DNA of 64,000 nucleotides from Glossina fuscipes. Taxonomy: Eukaryota; Arthropoda; Insecta; Diptera; Glossinidae. Below the pieces are notes generated by a model, which saw only the letters and a program-made list of their open reading frames with translations, had not been told where the DNA came from and searched no databases. Location of the stretch: NCBI RefSeq assembly GCF_014805625.2, contig NW_023998414.1, forward strand, positions 25,402,525 through 25,466,524. The letters run 5' to 3'. This document shows, in pieces, positions 37,631 through 51,987 of the stretch (position 1 is the first letter of the stretch; every line of letters begins with the position of its first letter). A program made the position numbers and the translations under genes.

Positions 37631-40600
37631 ACATTGCCCTTTGAATTAAGGAGAAAAAAGTAATTTTTCCCACAAACGACATTCAAAACACCAAGAAACT
37701 ATATCGTGTGCACTTGAGTGTAATAATATATACAGTTTCATATAGCTTGGCGGCAATACTTGGAGAAAAAAAAGCAATACTTTTCAAGTACAGTATATTC
37801 GCTCTTCAAGTCGACTCGGATCAAACTAAATTGTACTCACTATAAAAAATTTCAAGAGCAAAACATTTGAGGAGTTTTCGTAAATGTGTCGATGCTGTAG
37901 ATTCATCAATATCGAGGTTATGTCTAATCTTAGTGATCTTGAATAGCATTTTGAAAAATTGGTTCTGAGAATTCAAGAAAATCGAGACGTAACCGTAGCC
38001 AGAAGTGGGACATTTCGTGAAGGAGTCTACAGTATATTGTCGCAAAAGATACGCATCCTAGACATTGACAAAGTTCAGTGGACGCTATCATAGAAGTTTA
38101 CTGGCCATAGAGAGCAATTAGAGTTAATGAAATGAATTATCGAACAACAACAAATGGATAAAACCATAGCAGGTATGTTCGAACAAAGCTTTGCAGGCCA
38201 TTCAAACAAAGATGCTAATCCGTAAATGAGTCTATAACGAATCCTTCACAAATCAATAAAATGAGTTAGGTAAGGTCGGTCAGCTGACGGCCGGTCATTA
38301 CTTCCTTAGGTTGCTTGCAATTACTTCAGCATTAACTGGATACATTGATCGTAGATTTTATCGTCTATAGTATATATTGTATAGACTTTCTTTAAACTAA
38401 AAACCATATATTGCTTACATCGTTTAATTTATACATGGATGACCAATGGAAGTTCGATTTACATATTTTAAAAAATGTTATCTTACATGCTAAACAAACT
38501 AGGCTTATAACATTATTATTTTGTAAAATTTGAATTCAACGGACATCACCAGCACGTACATGCTAAGTTAATAGAACAAATTTTGACTGCAATTTTTGAA
38601 GTATATATATATATATATATATATATGTCAACTTAAAGATTTTCGTTTTTATTATTACGAACTTGTCTGCTTTGTCAACTTTGAAGAAATTTTTGAAAAG
38701 CATTTTCGTGCATACTTATACTTCATCGATGAAAGGAACAAACTCTTATACAAATGATTGGACAAACTTCAACGAAGTTAAATGAAAAGATAAATTAAAA
38801 CTAACCAAAAAATTGTATTCGCTTCACGGTGACTCTTAGATGCCCAACATGTCATGTGACGATAAGGAAATCATTTGATCATCTTTGATGAATCTATTAA
38901 TAGGATGTAAAAATATTTTTGATATCTTCATATGTTGCTTTCTATAATTTATCGAAATTCCAACATAAGTCGGTCGCAAACTTTTTTTCGCTAAATCTTA
39001 TAGTATCGAAAATTTCGAGCAAGTATTCATCGGGAACAGCGTCATATATGCAATTGAATTACGTGGCCAATAAAATGTTAAAAATCCACCGTAAACACCG
39101 ACTGCTAAATAGGTGTCGCAAACTAAATTTCGTTATGGAGATTTTGTTCTTAACCGCTTATGTGATAGTTCCGAATAATGTTTTAATAGATTCCAGCTGG
39201 GATGTGTTTTAAGGTTACACAGATCACAGGACATAACCTCAACTATTGATCGTTCATTTAATTTTGTTTTGCGTTTAAAACTTACTTAGTTTTCACTTAA
39301 GAGTAATCCAGAAAGTGAATAGATTATGATGATATCGATAGATTAATATACTGTGCGACTAATATTTGCGACATTTGCGAAAAGTGAATAGAACATCAGT
39401 TACTTACTAATCTAGCTGTAGTTTAGTACAAGTGGAATTTTACTCGATTTTTCCTCTGGATTGTTGTCAATAGATTTTTGATTATATTTATTATTTTATT
39501 ATTTTGATTATATGTGATCTTGATTGAGAGCCGATCACTTCCATGTCTATGCTTATTATGCTTTATAAATTTTCGCCAAGAGAGAGAGAGAGAGAGAGAG
39601 CGAGAGAACAATGAAAAAAAAGCAAACGAAATGCATCAATGAATTTCATTAAGATTAGAATGATATTTGTTTTAGCAGATTACGTTAAGTTATGTTATAT
39701 TTGTCTAAATGTGTTGAAAACGAGATTATGAACTTCATATTATCGTCTTTGTTTAAAATATTTCTAATTGAAATTTCAGTTCATTTTGTTAAAAAGGAAA
39801 TTTATTTTTTTTGGGGAAAATTTTTTGTTAAAATTAATATTTATTTTATTTATTGGACTGTGTAACAGTTGATATATTTGCCATAGATGGTCTGTTAAAT
39901 AAATAGAATAAATGTAATGGAAAGGAAAGGAAAACAAATCGAGTAAGTGTATGTGAGTATAAAAGAAAAATATCACGTTTACCAACCAAAAATTAAACTA
40001 ATGTACACCATATCATAACATTAGACAGACATACGAGTGTTAGATAAATAAAAAGAGCAAGAGTAGCATTCTTGTATAGTTTATGGTAAATTTTTCAATT
40101 CCCTTCGTGTACATTACATATTAAGCAAGTGATCTATGACGAATGTTGTACTTCACGAAATTTGGACATTATATATAGTGTTTTCATTCATAAATAACTT
40201 CCGTAGTAACCTCTGTAGTAGATCACTGAACATCCTGACATACATCATTAATATTTGCCACTGCACTTTGTGTATTTTTGATAATATGTTTTTTAGGGTC
40301 TGCAAAGTACAATAATTGAGATTGGCGCGGTTCGCAGGCACTTTCTTAACAATTCAAACTTAACATGAATTTAATATTTGCAGATTCCTTGCTAAGACAG
40401 CTAACGCATAGATGTAATCAAGTACTATGTGATTTTCCAATATATGTTTATTGTGTTATATTAAATATGAGTCGTATGAGTCCTTTGAACTTTTAAAAAT
40501 AATTCTTAGAAACTTCAAATAACATATTTGGAGAAATATTAAATCAAATCATTTGAAAATTGTAGTCTAATGATTTCACGTTACTCTTAAAACGTATATA

Positions 40601-43600
40601 TATTATCCTCTTACAATCGAAGTGACAACGTTAATACACCGTCTTAGGGTAGAAGTGAAAAGATGTATAAAAAACAAAAAAAACAAAAAAAGCAAAAAAA
40701 AAAACTATTTTTCAATTGTTGATAAAACACGTAACACAGAAGGCCAACGACACGTAGCATTGTATGAAAGAATGTATGGGTATTACAACCACAAATACTC
40801 AAAGTATTTCTCGTAAAAGGATCTATTTAATGAAAGAGAGAAAAGGAAAAAAATGGAGAGATTGGTTTTCTACATTAAAATAGAAACGTGAGCGTATTTG
40901 TGTAAAAGCAATGCATGATAAGACGGTTTTATATGTGCGAGCGTATACTACTAACACATTTACACATTTACAAAACTTTATACACAGGACATGTGCTCTT
41001 CTTAACTGACAATGCTTTCTTTTTTTTTTTTTAAGTAAAGACAAGAAAGAAACTTCTATTCATCTTATGAAAAATTTTGAATATTCATCATTTAAGTTTA
41101 AAGAACAATTTTTTTGTACTTGAACCAACAATATAGATAGGTACTAGCGTGTTTTCGATACGATACGATATGTATTAATATTTGCGATTTGGTGAATTCA
41201 AATAGGGGAATAGAATTGTGAAAAGGAGCGCTCAGCGATGAAAATCCGACAATAACGAGGCAAACAAATTGTTGCCCGGACACTTCGAGAGGTAAGTATA
41301 TGTAGGATGAGAAAAACGGTATAGCGAAACTAATACGGGAACACGGAAACTTTATTCGGACGGACGTATCTACAACCGGAGTATGTGAAAATTGTCGTAC
41401 GCACATATAGATAAACGCGTATATGTTTTTGATACAAAAAACAGGATAAACAAACATACAAACGGTGAAGGAAACGAGACGATAAACGGTAAATAAGACG
41501 CTTAACTAGGCCGAGAAATGGATGGATATACTGACGAATTGCAGACGTAGATGCACACGGGCACACTGTTAATGAATTGGCAAAAAAGTGCAGTGCGCAA
41601 ATAAGAGCCAAAGATGAACAAAGAAAGATGAAGCCAATATATACACATACACACTATAACGGTCTAAGGATATTGTGGACATAATGGTATTAAGGCTTAT
41701 TCTTGGATGTTACAATAGGGACCGAAGGATTAGTTCGATATATGCCAGTAATAGACATGAGGTGGACAAAACTCCGCAGATAAATCCTCGTCCGTACTAA
41801 CTTAACTAAAATAACTTAACTTAAGTATCCGTATTAGTGTTCAAGAAAACATTGCCAATCTGTTAAACGATAAAAAATTCTCTGCGAAATTTCCGTTACG
41901 TACTTTTGAGTGTTACAAATGCCTCTGCTCAGTAGGTAGACTTTCATTCGCTGATAGCGAGCACAAGAATATGTGAGGAAAGCAGAAAAAAGGAAAAAAC
42001 GTTTTAAGGCTTATCTACATCTTATTGTTGTTTAAGCTCTGTAAAGTAGTGAAAAGTATTCCTTTAGGATTTTTTAGTTTGCCTTCTCTGCACGTGCGAT
42101 TACATGGATTTTACGTCTTTGCTGGTTTTGTCAATTTTCCTAAAATATACCTTTAAGCATATTTTAAATCTTTTCTTATTCTTTTTTCATTTCTTTTTTC
42201 TTTTGTTTTTTTTCTTTTTTTTTGCAACTGTGGTCTAATTATGTCGTAAGATTTTACTACAATAATATCTATAAAGAATATGTTGAACGTATTTCTAGTT
42301 GCTGTTCTTATTATTGTTACTTATGCAAACACTTAGTGAAAGAAAGAAAGAAAGACTTTGTTAATTTTGGTACCAAGTAATAAGCAAAATTCATATTAAC
42401 CCTAAGGGTGGAAACTTAAATAATAAAAGCTTCGCTGATAATATTCGTATAAAACGGAACGCTAAAGACCTAAGGAATTCTTAGCAGTTAGCGAATAAAA
42501 TGAAATGAAAATTTTCTCCAAAAACACGACAAAGCCATTATTATTACTAACAAAGCTAATATTGAGTGTTAAAGAGCAAGATAGTAATGCTTATGTAACG
42601 ACATAATGTAATGCAAAGAAATCCAATTTTATATTTCTCTTTTTTTAGTTTTTTTTTTGTTTTTTTTTTTTTAGGCATTATATAGTTTTTTATTGTAATT
42701 CCTTAGGTTGACTTTGGTGACGCCCTAAAAATTTATTCAAATTTTTTATCTCATAACGTTAAAGTGTAAGGTTACATAAAATGTGTCTTACGGTTTGAAA
42801 CGTCTACAAACATGCCCCAGAGACTCCTCCAGCTGCATAATTATTCCCAAATATATTATATTGGTAAATTTAACTACGATCATGAACATTTATAATTTTT
42901 GGAAATATTAATTGAAAAATCAGTATAAATAATAAAGAGGGACTGATACATGTTCAGTTCAAAAAGGATCCCTAGCAATATATATGCACTTAAGGAAATG
43001 AAGAAATTCACCATTGAACGACTGAATTCACTTTTTTTCCTCCGTCCATTTGTAATTGAAGATCATCTAAGCCATGTATGCATAAATATATATGCATATA
43101 TACATACAGATGTGTGCATACATATATATATATATATATATATACATATAAACAAGCCTTGGCTGGTTTTTCTCACTGATACCGTTAGCTTGTCTGTCAG
43201 CAAATGTGAAATTGTATTCACGCTACACTAATCACCTTAAAGTCTTGAGCCTGAAATAATTCCAGTTCTATACCAAAAAAGGCCAAATCTGGAAGATGTC
43301 ACTTTTCTATTCTAAGGAAACTGTTGTCGAATCTTGTCACGTTGCTAACAAAGTATCCGGAAGAATGTCGAAAGCGTAACAGGCCACTATGGCTGTCAGA
43401 GAACATCGACGAAAAGGCCGAATATAAATTGGATCACCATTTAGAACGATTAGTAAAATATGATTTGTTACCATTTGTTCATATCGAATATAACTGTCGC
43501 GGAGAAGAGCTATCAGCAACAACTCCATTGCTAAAGGAGAAAACGTCTCCAATACGCAAAAAGGTATTATGGGTTGACCTTTAAGGATGCGAACGCTCAC

Positions 43601-44759
43601 ACTCAAATATTACGATGTTCATCTAGATGATGTTAGCAACACTGAACACTGGTGTGCAACGTTACACCAATTCACATTCACTTTTCTATTTAACACGTGT
43701 TCCATCCGGTGTGTTACTCATTATAGCGATACCATAAAATGGGTGTTTACCCATAAATCATAAAATGAATATATGGATGGATAGGCCAGACAGATGAGCT
43801 AGACTGTCCGCGCAGAATTCACACTTTTTCAGAATGAAGGGAGAAATGTGTACTTAGTACTATGCAATGCTTTAAATAAAGCATTTTTTATATGACCTAT
43901 GACCTTAGGGTAGGATCCTATAATCTTAATATAAAATATTGTCTACTATTTCGACGACAGAAGCCTTTACACTCTACGCTACTCTAGCTCAAGTCCTTAG
44001 ATCAGCCTCTATATATTGTCTGTTTTATATATTATGTACTATTACTAGTTGTTGGACATCGAAGACTCGCCGTAAAGCGAATGTAACTTTAATTGATTAC
44101 AATAAAATTATTCATAACAGCCGCAGGATGTCGTAATAGTAACACTGCTGTGTTGTGTAATGATCGAAAAGTTTTAGGCAGATACGCAAATCAATCGTTA
44201 ATCCCATTGCTTGTCCTTTTAGTGTAACTTTAGTTTTCATTTTCAACTTTTTACCACAAAAACGTTGATTCAACAAACCCAACTACAACATATTATGCTA
44301 AACAATAATTTGTAGACAAAAGAAAAGTTGCATTAAGAGTTAAAGCAGCAGCGGGAACTATTAAAAAAAAAACTGTTATAAAATTACAAAACAAATTACT
44401 TTCTCTATCATGTATGTCCCATCCTGTCTTGTTCTTACACCAATTCCTTACTCTTCGTCATTCAGTCACTTTTACATATTCGGCATGTAGCACGTACTGA
44501 AAAAGCGAAGCAAAAGGCGTTAACTTAAATCTTAAGCAATCGTAAAGCAAAGCCAGGACATAGCATAGATGGCTGATAAGTGAGAGGATTCACGTTTCGT
44601 TGGCTAATTGGGTATCTTGTCCTTCTGAAGATGTTCTCGCCTGTACGGCCTCGAACACATAAAAGTCCAATGACGTGGACATCTGCATATATACAAATGT
44701 AAGATATATATATATATATGTACATAACCCATAGGTCCCAATACTAGAACTTACCTTTG
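37631..44759. other. Non-coding stretch
   Basis: No recognised gene. There are (TA)n tracts near 38603-38626 and 43116-43142, a (GA)n tract near 39582-39607, and several T-runs. An 86-codon plus-strand frame at 43324-43584 has fairly protein-like composition but no motif I recognise and no start or splice support, so I do not call it. Confidence 0.5.
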
Positions 44760-45155
44760 TTAGTGCGAAAATGTTGGGACAAGTGCAATGCAAGGGCTTG
44801 CACTCTCTTTCAACATTCTAAAAACGAACCTTAAGATCATCTTATCAATATACTTAAGTTTGGATTGAATTTTCGTACATATTTCCTGCTCGGCCTTTTC
44901 TAAAAGTTCAAATGTCCTTTCCCGGGGCTTAACGTTATGAGGTAAAAGAGCGCCGAACTGAACGATGCAATAACTTGACACCATTGGATTCTGTTGTTTG
45001 CTTATTTGTTTTTTATGGAGCAGAGTCGACAGGGGACAGGCTCTCTTATCGTCTTTTATGCAGTACATAATACTTAAGAACTTATGGCAATAATCAGTCC
45101 AATGGTTGTTACTTTTTAAAAATCTATTAACGAAATCCACTGCCCCAGGGCGTGT
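44760..45155 (-). CDS. Unassigned coding-like open frame
   Basis: A minus-strand frame of at least 126 codons remains open upstream of its first GTG/ATG-type codon to about 45250. The translation is not repetitive (for example FPETRPGAVDFVNRFLKSNN, HWTDYCHKFLSIMYCIKDD and ERTFELLEKAEQEICTKIQS) and includes a short predicted amphipathic helical stretch near the end. I recognise no family. No clear ATG opens it and no splice acceptor was confirmed. It could be part of a decayed transposon, an exon of an unknown gene, or chance. Confidence 0.25.
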   Translation of the reverse strand, partial: TRPGAVDFVNRFLKSNNHWTDYCHKFLSIMYCIKDDKRACPLSTLLHKKQISKQQNPMVSSYCIVQFGALLPHNVKPRERTFELLEKAEQEICTKIQSKLKYIDKMILRFVFRMLKESASPCIALVPTFSH

Positions 45156-45249
45156 TTCTGGGAAAACATAATACGCAGAATAGATGATGTAAAGAATTGT
45201 ATTTGTAACGAATATAGAACATTATGGAATAAGTCTCGTATATGTGTCT

Positions 45250-48200
45250 TAATCTGGCATTTGCCAGCTCATCGTCTACGAGGCGATTAGGGCGTATTTT
45301 CCCATTCCGTGTGTCATCGGTCTAAGTGTTTAGAGCAGGAATTCATATTGAGCCACCCTTGAGTCAATAGTCACACAAATCAAGACTTTAGTTGGGTTCC
45401 AGTCGCACACGCAAGCTTCAGAAACCGGTCATAATATCAATGATGACTAAACTATTGTCATTCAAGTCAAGACTGTAATTGAATTCAAACGGTATCTCTT
45501 GGATATAGATATCAGCAATTATCTCCAATTCAGGCTATGATTAGGTGCGAGTGTCATTCGCTGATTATTTGAAGACTATAGAAATGAAACTTAACCTCAA
45601 AATTGATCGTTCAACTATTTCTATATAGCTTACAAAATTTGCATAGACGCAACAATTTAAATGTTGCTTTTTTGGCACACATACAACGAACGAAAAAAGT
45701 GTGCGTGAATAAAAAAAATTCTCAGAAAACTTTTAATACTAAATCAGTCGTTATGTTAAGGCATCTGTTTTCCGTGGCACTGCAAGCGATTTTTCTTTCA
45801 ATGTTTGTCTACAATGTTTGAAATATGTTCCGACAGTCAATCAGATACTCGCACAGAAATCGATCTGTTTGTTCGTTTATCAATTTGTGCTTTAATTTGG
45901 AGTTTCACTTACTAGGGGACGGGAAAGCAGTCATCGCCTTTACGTCCTTACCGCCGGCAAAGGGGAAAAACATTGTAAATACTACTACTCTTGGCAACTT
46001 GTCAAACAACACACTTATGTTTGCTCATTTGCTGTTGCATTGTTACAATCGTTTACATTGTTGCATCTCATCATCATGAACAACTGCAACAAAAACAACG
46101 TCAAAGATGTGTTTTTTTATTTCTCTTATTATAATAATTTTTTTTTTTTTTTTTTTTTTTTTTTTGAATTCTCGTTTTGTTTTGTTTGTTTATTTTTCAC
46201 ATAACAACACATTTCTGTGTAGTTTTTTGCTCAGTTGAAAAACTAAAAAAAAAAAGGTCTCTTTTTGCTCTGATTTTAGCTGAGATTTATTTGTTTTCCG
46301 TATTGTTATTGTTCTTGTTCTTGTTGTGGGTGCCTGCAAACGCACATATGCAAACAAACATATAAACGCGAAGCTTTTGTAGCATGTTTTTGTTACTTGT
46401 GTCAAGGCCGTAGATGTTGCGTACATGTAATGAGTCAAACATAAGCACACGCACGCATTCTCTTGTACGCATACATAATTGTAATATATGTGTATGTATA
46501 TATGAATACATATATAGACTATTACGATTGTGTGCGGTGATGCGTTACATGAACAACAATGGTGATTGCGTTACACTTGCTTACGCCCTCTCTCTATCTT
46601 TGTTGCTGCCTCTCTCATTCTCTACCACTTTCTCTATTTCTGTCCTCTGCCCTGAAAATGAAATGAGTGCTAAAATGCATTGTTAAGTTTTTAAGAATAG
46701 TTTTTTTGGGTGAATTGGCTTGAGTTGCGGTTGTTTTATAGATTCGCTTGTTCATTCGTTTTTATATCCAATACCGAACGAAACGGTATACTAGTTTTGC
46801 CTTTTCCTCTGTAACGTCTAAAAACAATCAATAAAGATCTCATAAATTCTCTGTTATATCCTTTAACTTCATAAAACTTTGATTCTATGTAGCGATAGCC
46901 GCTTGACCGTCTGTTCATCGTCTGTTCATGTTTGCAACACTCACGAGCGCAAGGGAATCAGGATAGGGATAAAAACCTTATATACATTACCTTAGTAAAT
47001 GACCAGAGATCAAATTTGAAAAATGATATAATACAACTACAATGAAATGATAGAAACCGTGAATTGCAATCCATGATAGACATTCATCAAAAACTTTAAC
47101 TATAAATATTTACACGAGTCGTCTTAAGAATTAAGATAATACAAAAGGAACTTTCTTCCTTGAAGGATGGACATACAATATCAGTTTGTCCCCTCTGTTC
47201 GCTTATAACTTTTAAAAATCGAAGATAGATATATATATTGCTGTAAACACATTCAAAATCTTTGTTGACTTTACCGTCACGCCATCGATCATGTTTTCTT
47301 CAAAATCTCACGAAGCGTACCGCCTTAGCTGAAATCCATACAACAAGTTTTAGAGTGTGCTACGCAACCGTAATCATGGTTAAGATTATGTGGTGAGTAG
47401 TAAAGATTCGCCTTAACGTACATATAGTTCTCTTATTTTTTATTTTTTATTTTTTTTTTGTTTCATTTCTTGTTTTATCGTTGAATCTCAATTTTTTTCC
47501 TTTTTTTGCATTTTTCCAAAGTTAATAAAGCGTAAACTAGGATAATGGGCCGCGCTTGGGGTCATCCATTATATACCAGAAAATTGAAATGAACCTGAGA
47601 TTGAAATATTAATTGTTGTTGTTTTTTTTTTTTTTTTTTTGCAAAGTTGACGACATACCACAAAAACATGCAATTATTAAAATAAGTAAACTTTCACGCT
47701 ATTAAAGTCGGAAAATTTCCTTTTTTTTTTTTTTTTCCTTTTGTTATCTATTCATCGAACTAAAAAGAGTAATAAAAAATATGCGTGCATTTGATAAATT
47801 GTTTATGCATTAACAAGTTATGCATATATATATATATATTAATCGAACAACCACTAATCACCATATTTCATATAATGAATGTTATTGTTTATTAATATTT
47901 CAAGTGACGTAACAAGAATGCGAATCGATAATTATTGATATAAATATATTGACTTTTCTAAGCCGTATATATTTTAATAAAGTAGATTGTCTGAAAAGTA
48001 TCCGGATTAAGAATGAAGATAATAGGACATGCCCACAATAGTTGGGAAATATATTTATGCATGCGATTGCTTGAATGGATCGATGTGAAGGTTCTTATCA
48101 AAATGAAAGAAATATTGAATATCGGATTGCCATTAAGTGTTTGCTTTTCAAAGACAATACACTCTGTATCATCATTTACCATAGTACACTTTTGGCTAAT

Positions 48201-50387
48201 TGACTTAAAATATGGTGTTCTCGGCTTGGGTGCACGGCCATGAACTGGCAAATTGGAATTGGCAAGAATTATAATCACTCAATGACAACATCGTTCAAGC
48301 TGACTACAAGCGACATAATGCTAGACGGTCACCAAATTAAGTAGAAGCTATTAACATGTCCAAAGGACATATATGTTACATATTGATAAAAGATTTTCGG
48401 GCAATAGTGCGTGTCCATGGGTCGTCGCATTTGCTCACAGTGGAACATCGAGTTACAAGACGGCGGCCTAAGTGCGATCAACTATTAACTGCTGATGAAT
48501 TTTAACAAGGAACAAAGTTGTATTCGGCGGAGGCCGAATCTCGCATACCCACCGCCAGGGTTTTTCGCATTCTTCTCGTCAAGTTCAACAACCAAATATG
48601 TTTGTTAAGAGAAACAAAATTGCGTTCAGTTTAGGCTACGACCACTTTAGCCCATTTTCGACACCAAGGTGCGTGCAGAACCTGCCAATATTTCTACCGA
48701 ATTTGAAGTCGGTATCTTCATTTTTGCGACCAAGAGAGCGCCAACAACTATGTACCACACCGAAACACAGACGGACGGACATGGCTAAATCAATTCAAAA
48801 TTTCACGCTGATTATAACGTTTCATATATTGTGAAAAAAAAAAACAAATGCTGCATAGATATGCTGCATAAAAATGCATTGCAAGAAAAAAGACTTTAAC
48901 GAAAGCTGCCATCATGTTAAAGAACCCTTGCCCCGATTGTATTGAAGTAAACTACGTTGATCGATTAAGTCAAACTTCACTAAAAAGGTGTTTAGCTTTT
49001 ACCTACGTTTGAAAAGTTTTCAGCCTCGTAGTCCTCGTCTGTGTAAGGAGGTGTTGGGAAAATTAATTTTGTAATCTGCCAGAGATACACTAAATAGTTG
49101 TTTCTTCAAATTTGTGGTTTCTTTCTGCAACCTATGAGTCAACTTTACATTCGGTCGCATTGATTGAAACATTGTGGACCACCTTACCGACATCTACACA
49201 AATTTTTGAATTTCCATATCCATGGAAGGCTCGAAAGCTCTATACAAGCTGGCCTACATAATCAGACCGTCTGTCTATTCTTCTTCTTTGCTTGGCCTAT
49301 TTTTTGCAGAAATTCATCCCATATATATCCAAATGAAAGTTTCAAATGTGCTAGGCAACGAAGGAAAGACGAAAAATATGCTGCCTAAAGTGACTTCTGT
49401 CCGCTAATGTTAATCAGCCTAGAGAATTAGTATTCATTACTTTCCTAACAGCAAGCAAAATGTGAAGAATCATCTATGAATCAGCAAAGAAGAAGGATGA
49501 TCGTGCGGTTCATGACATGTTCACTTCGTGAGAAGAGTTGAAAGAACCAAAACATATATCATCACGACATGCCTACATAGTTTGGCCAGCAAGGATCCAA
49601 TTTGATGCGATCGGCAGCAGCAAAAAATGAATAATGAAAAATGAATCGCCATCCGCGACTCACTTGCATGACGTGACGGTAGTAGTCAGTGGCAACGTCA
49701 CAGTGTCTCATTTGCTTCGCGTCTGCACAATTTCAAGCGAGGAGGAATGCTATTGTAATTAATGCATTTATTTATTGAAAAAAAGTAACAAAAGAATTCA
49801 ATGAAATACACGACAGAAATGAAAAATTTTGAGTAACATGACCTTATGTGATACGATAAATCAACGGCTGAACTGAAAAAACATAGTGAAACAACAAACA
49901 ATCATTTCAGTTCAATTCGTTCCAACAGATACGGACCTTTTCCGCTGCAATATGTGTTCACAGTTGAGAGGGAACATGCAGGGAGCAAGCAGGAAATTGC
50001 ATTCGTGACAGGGATGCACCATTTTATCGTAAGGCAACAAATCGGTACGACTTCAGAGTAGCAGTTAGAAATCAGAAGACCTTTTGATGGTAGCAACAAG
50101 GAAGAAGATAAATGATATCATTTATTACTCGTCTGTCAGTCGCCAGTTTAAGGTTAGCAGTCGGAAAAACGAAAACAAACCTTCTAAGTTAAGCTCGCAT
50201 CTGTCCGTCCAGCTAATTTCGAACTTCAAAAGAGACTAACCACTTCGGTTTCTAATCATAGTTTATATCGTATTTTGCTTAACGTAAACTTAAGATACAA
50301 AGTGTGGGACGAAATTGAGAATCATTCTTAGGCCATCAATATATTATTTATAAACAATTTTAAATTTCAACAAGTGAAAAAATTGTT
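45250..50387. other. Non-coding stretch
   Basis: No gene is supported. A 28-base T-run lies at 46138-46165. A fragment of the dispersed repeat lies at about 48655-48830 (CAGACGGACGGACATGGCT near its end). Several short open frames in this range show no family resemblance. Confidence 0.5.
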
Positions 50388-51175
50388 TTCCATGGTGACC
50401 GAATCTTTCACACCCATCATCGTTATCCTAAGAAAGACTAAAAAAATGAAATGAACTACATTTTCATACTCAATAATATTGGATGGGCGCGGTTGATTTT
50501 TTCGATTTTCAGCAAATTTTTCTATTTATAGTAAGCAAAAAGCCCCGAAAACAAAGTTACTCACTATTTTTTCTACGTGGGTATGTGAGCGCTGAAGGTG
50601 GGTCCTTTCACTGGTTTAGATCGTTTTCACTTTCTTTTGGAAATTTGTAGATGACGTCTTCATTTTTGCGCAGTTGGACGGATGGACACATGGACATAGT
50701 AACAGACGGACATGCTAAGGTGCATCCCGAATTTGAAAATATCCAAGAATTTATATAGTTTATGGGACTTCTGAAGCTTGTTTCTGTCCGTTTAAAACTA
50801 ACACATACAAGAAAGTTGAATAGGCCCGACTGATATTTTCAATTTTGTTCGAGGTACTTCAGGATCGCCCATAGAATATAAATTGCAAATTTTTGTGAAT
50901 TTATTTGCTTTAGTTTACGATTAATGATTAGAAAAGCAACTTTTTTTCAGATCTGTCCACACTTTACATAGTACTGTAGGTGTGTCCTCAAACCGAATTG
51001 ACCCGTTTTCAGTACCAACCCGCACACACAAGAACTTCCGATGGACTAGAATGTTTAAAGCAGACATTAAGTAGACGGACAGACGGACATACTTCAGAAT
51101 CGATTAAGAATTGTTGTTGCTGATCAACAACATATATACCTTATTGGATCTTCTGGGCGTGTATACTAAATGAAT
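50388..51175. repeat. Dispersed two-monomer repeat, copy II
   Basis: It opens GGTGACCGAATCTTTCACACC. The first monomer ends ACAGACGGACATGCTAAGGTG plus CATCCCGAATTTG near 50740, and the second ends AGACGGACAGACGGACATAC near 51090 before a TTCTGGGCGTG word. The layout matches copies I and III. The element type is not known to me. It has no long frame and resembles a family of short non-autonomous repeats often seen in flies. Confidence 0.65.
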
Positions 51176-51792
51176 ATAGCGTTTAGCCTTTTGTGACGGA
51201 GATAATAAACGATTTTGTAGTTATTAAAATCTTATATAAAACATAGATTAATTAATTCAATTCATTTAGGGTTTTGCCTCTTTTCACAGCGGTATCCTCA
51301 ACGTGAAATAATATTGTTGATTTTACTGATGAAATATAAATATGAAAATATTAAATATTTTTAAAAAGAATAAACATTTAATACACAAAAATTGTTTTAC
51401 TTTAATTTTTATTTTTTTTTACTTTTTTTTATTACACATTTTAAAAAAAATGTCCTTCTTTATGAATTAAAATAGTAATTTAATTCAATTGAATCAATTT
51501 TTCTAATTTTTTTCTTTATTCACATGAACATAATTTATAATCACTCATACGTCATGTGATTTTCTACGTAACTATTAATATTTACTTGTTATTGCTGCAA
51601 TTGTATAGAATAATATTTAGAAGAGATAAGTGCAAAAGTCACCTTAGAATAAAATTTTCTGGGTTTTTTCTTTTTTCAATTTATATTTATTTATATAAGT
51701 TTATAAAAATCGTATTCTCTTCGAAGCCAACATTTTTAATATTTATCATTATTTTCTCCTTTTTTTTTTTTTCTTTGCAATTCTTTTACTAG

Positions 51793-51987
51793 TACTCGAT
51801 TGCCAAGTTAGTGACTGGGGTCAATGGAGTGAATGCAATGCGAGTTGTGGTACCGGTATAATGACACGAACACGTAAAATTTTGCAATCACCCCAGAACG
51901 GTGGTAAACATTGTCCGACTTTAATGCAGAAACGTGGCTGTCAAGGATATCGATGTCACGGACATCATGATAAGAAAATCTTAAGAG
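51793..51987 (+). CDS. Exon encoding a thrombospondin type-1 repeat (SBSPON/RPE-spondin-like gene)
   Basis: The exon follows a polypyrimidine tract ending TTTTACTAG and ends at a GTACGT donor. It has a two-base start phase and one trailing base. It encodes a full TSP1 domain: DCQVSDWGQWSECNASCGTG, then MTRTRKILQSPQNGGKHCP and QKRGCQGYRCHGHH. The WxxW pair, the CSxxCGxG-like motif and six cysteines are all present; NAS is a potential N-glycosylation site. The pattern PQNGGKHCPxLxQKRGCQG is what I know from insect relatives of SBSPON/RPE-spondin, small secreted extracellular-matrix proteins with an N-terminal somatomedin-B domain. That N-terminal exon was not found upstream in this window. Assignment to the TSP1 fold is firm; the gene-level name is inference. 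Confidence 0.9.

Noticed and set aside
41098..41611. Overlapping minus-strand frames of 93-119 codons
   Set aside because: No domain, no codon pattern and no splice signals that join them; likely chance in a locally less AT-rich stretch.
43324..43584. 86-codon plus-strand frame with protein-like composition
   Set aside because: It has no recognised motif, no promoter or splice context and no neighbouring exon; kept only as a remark.
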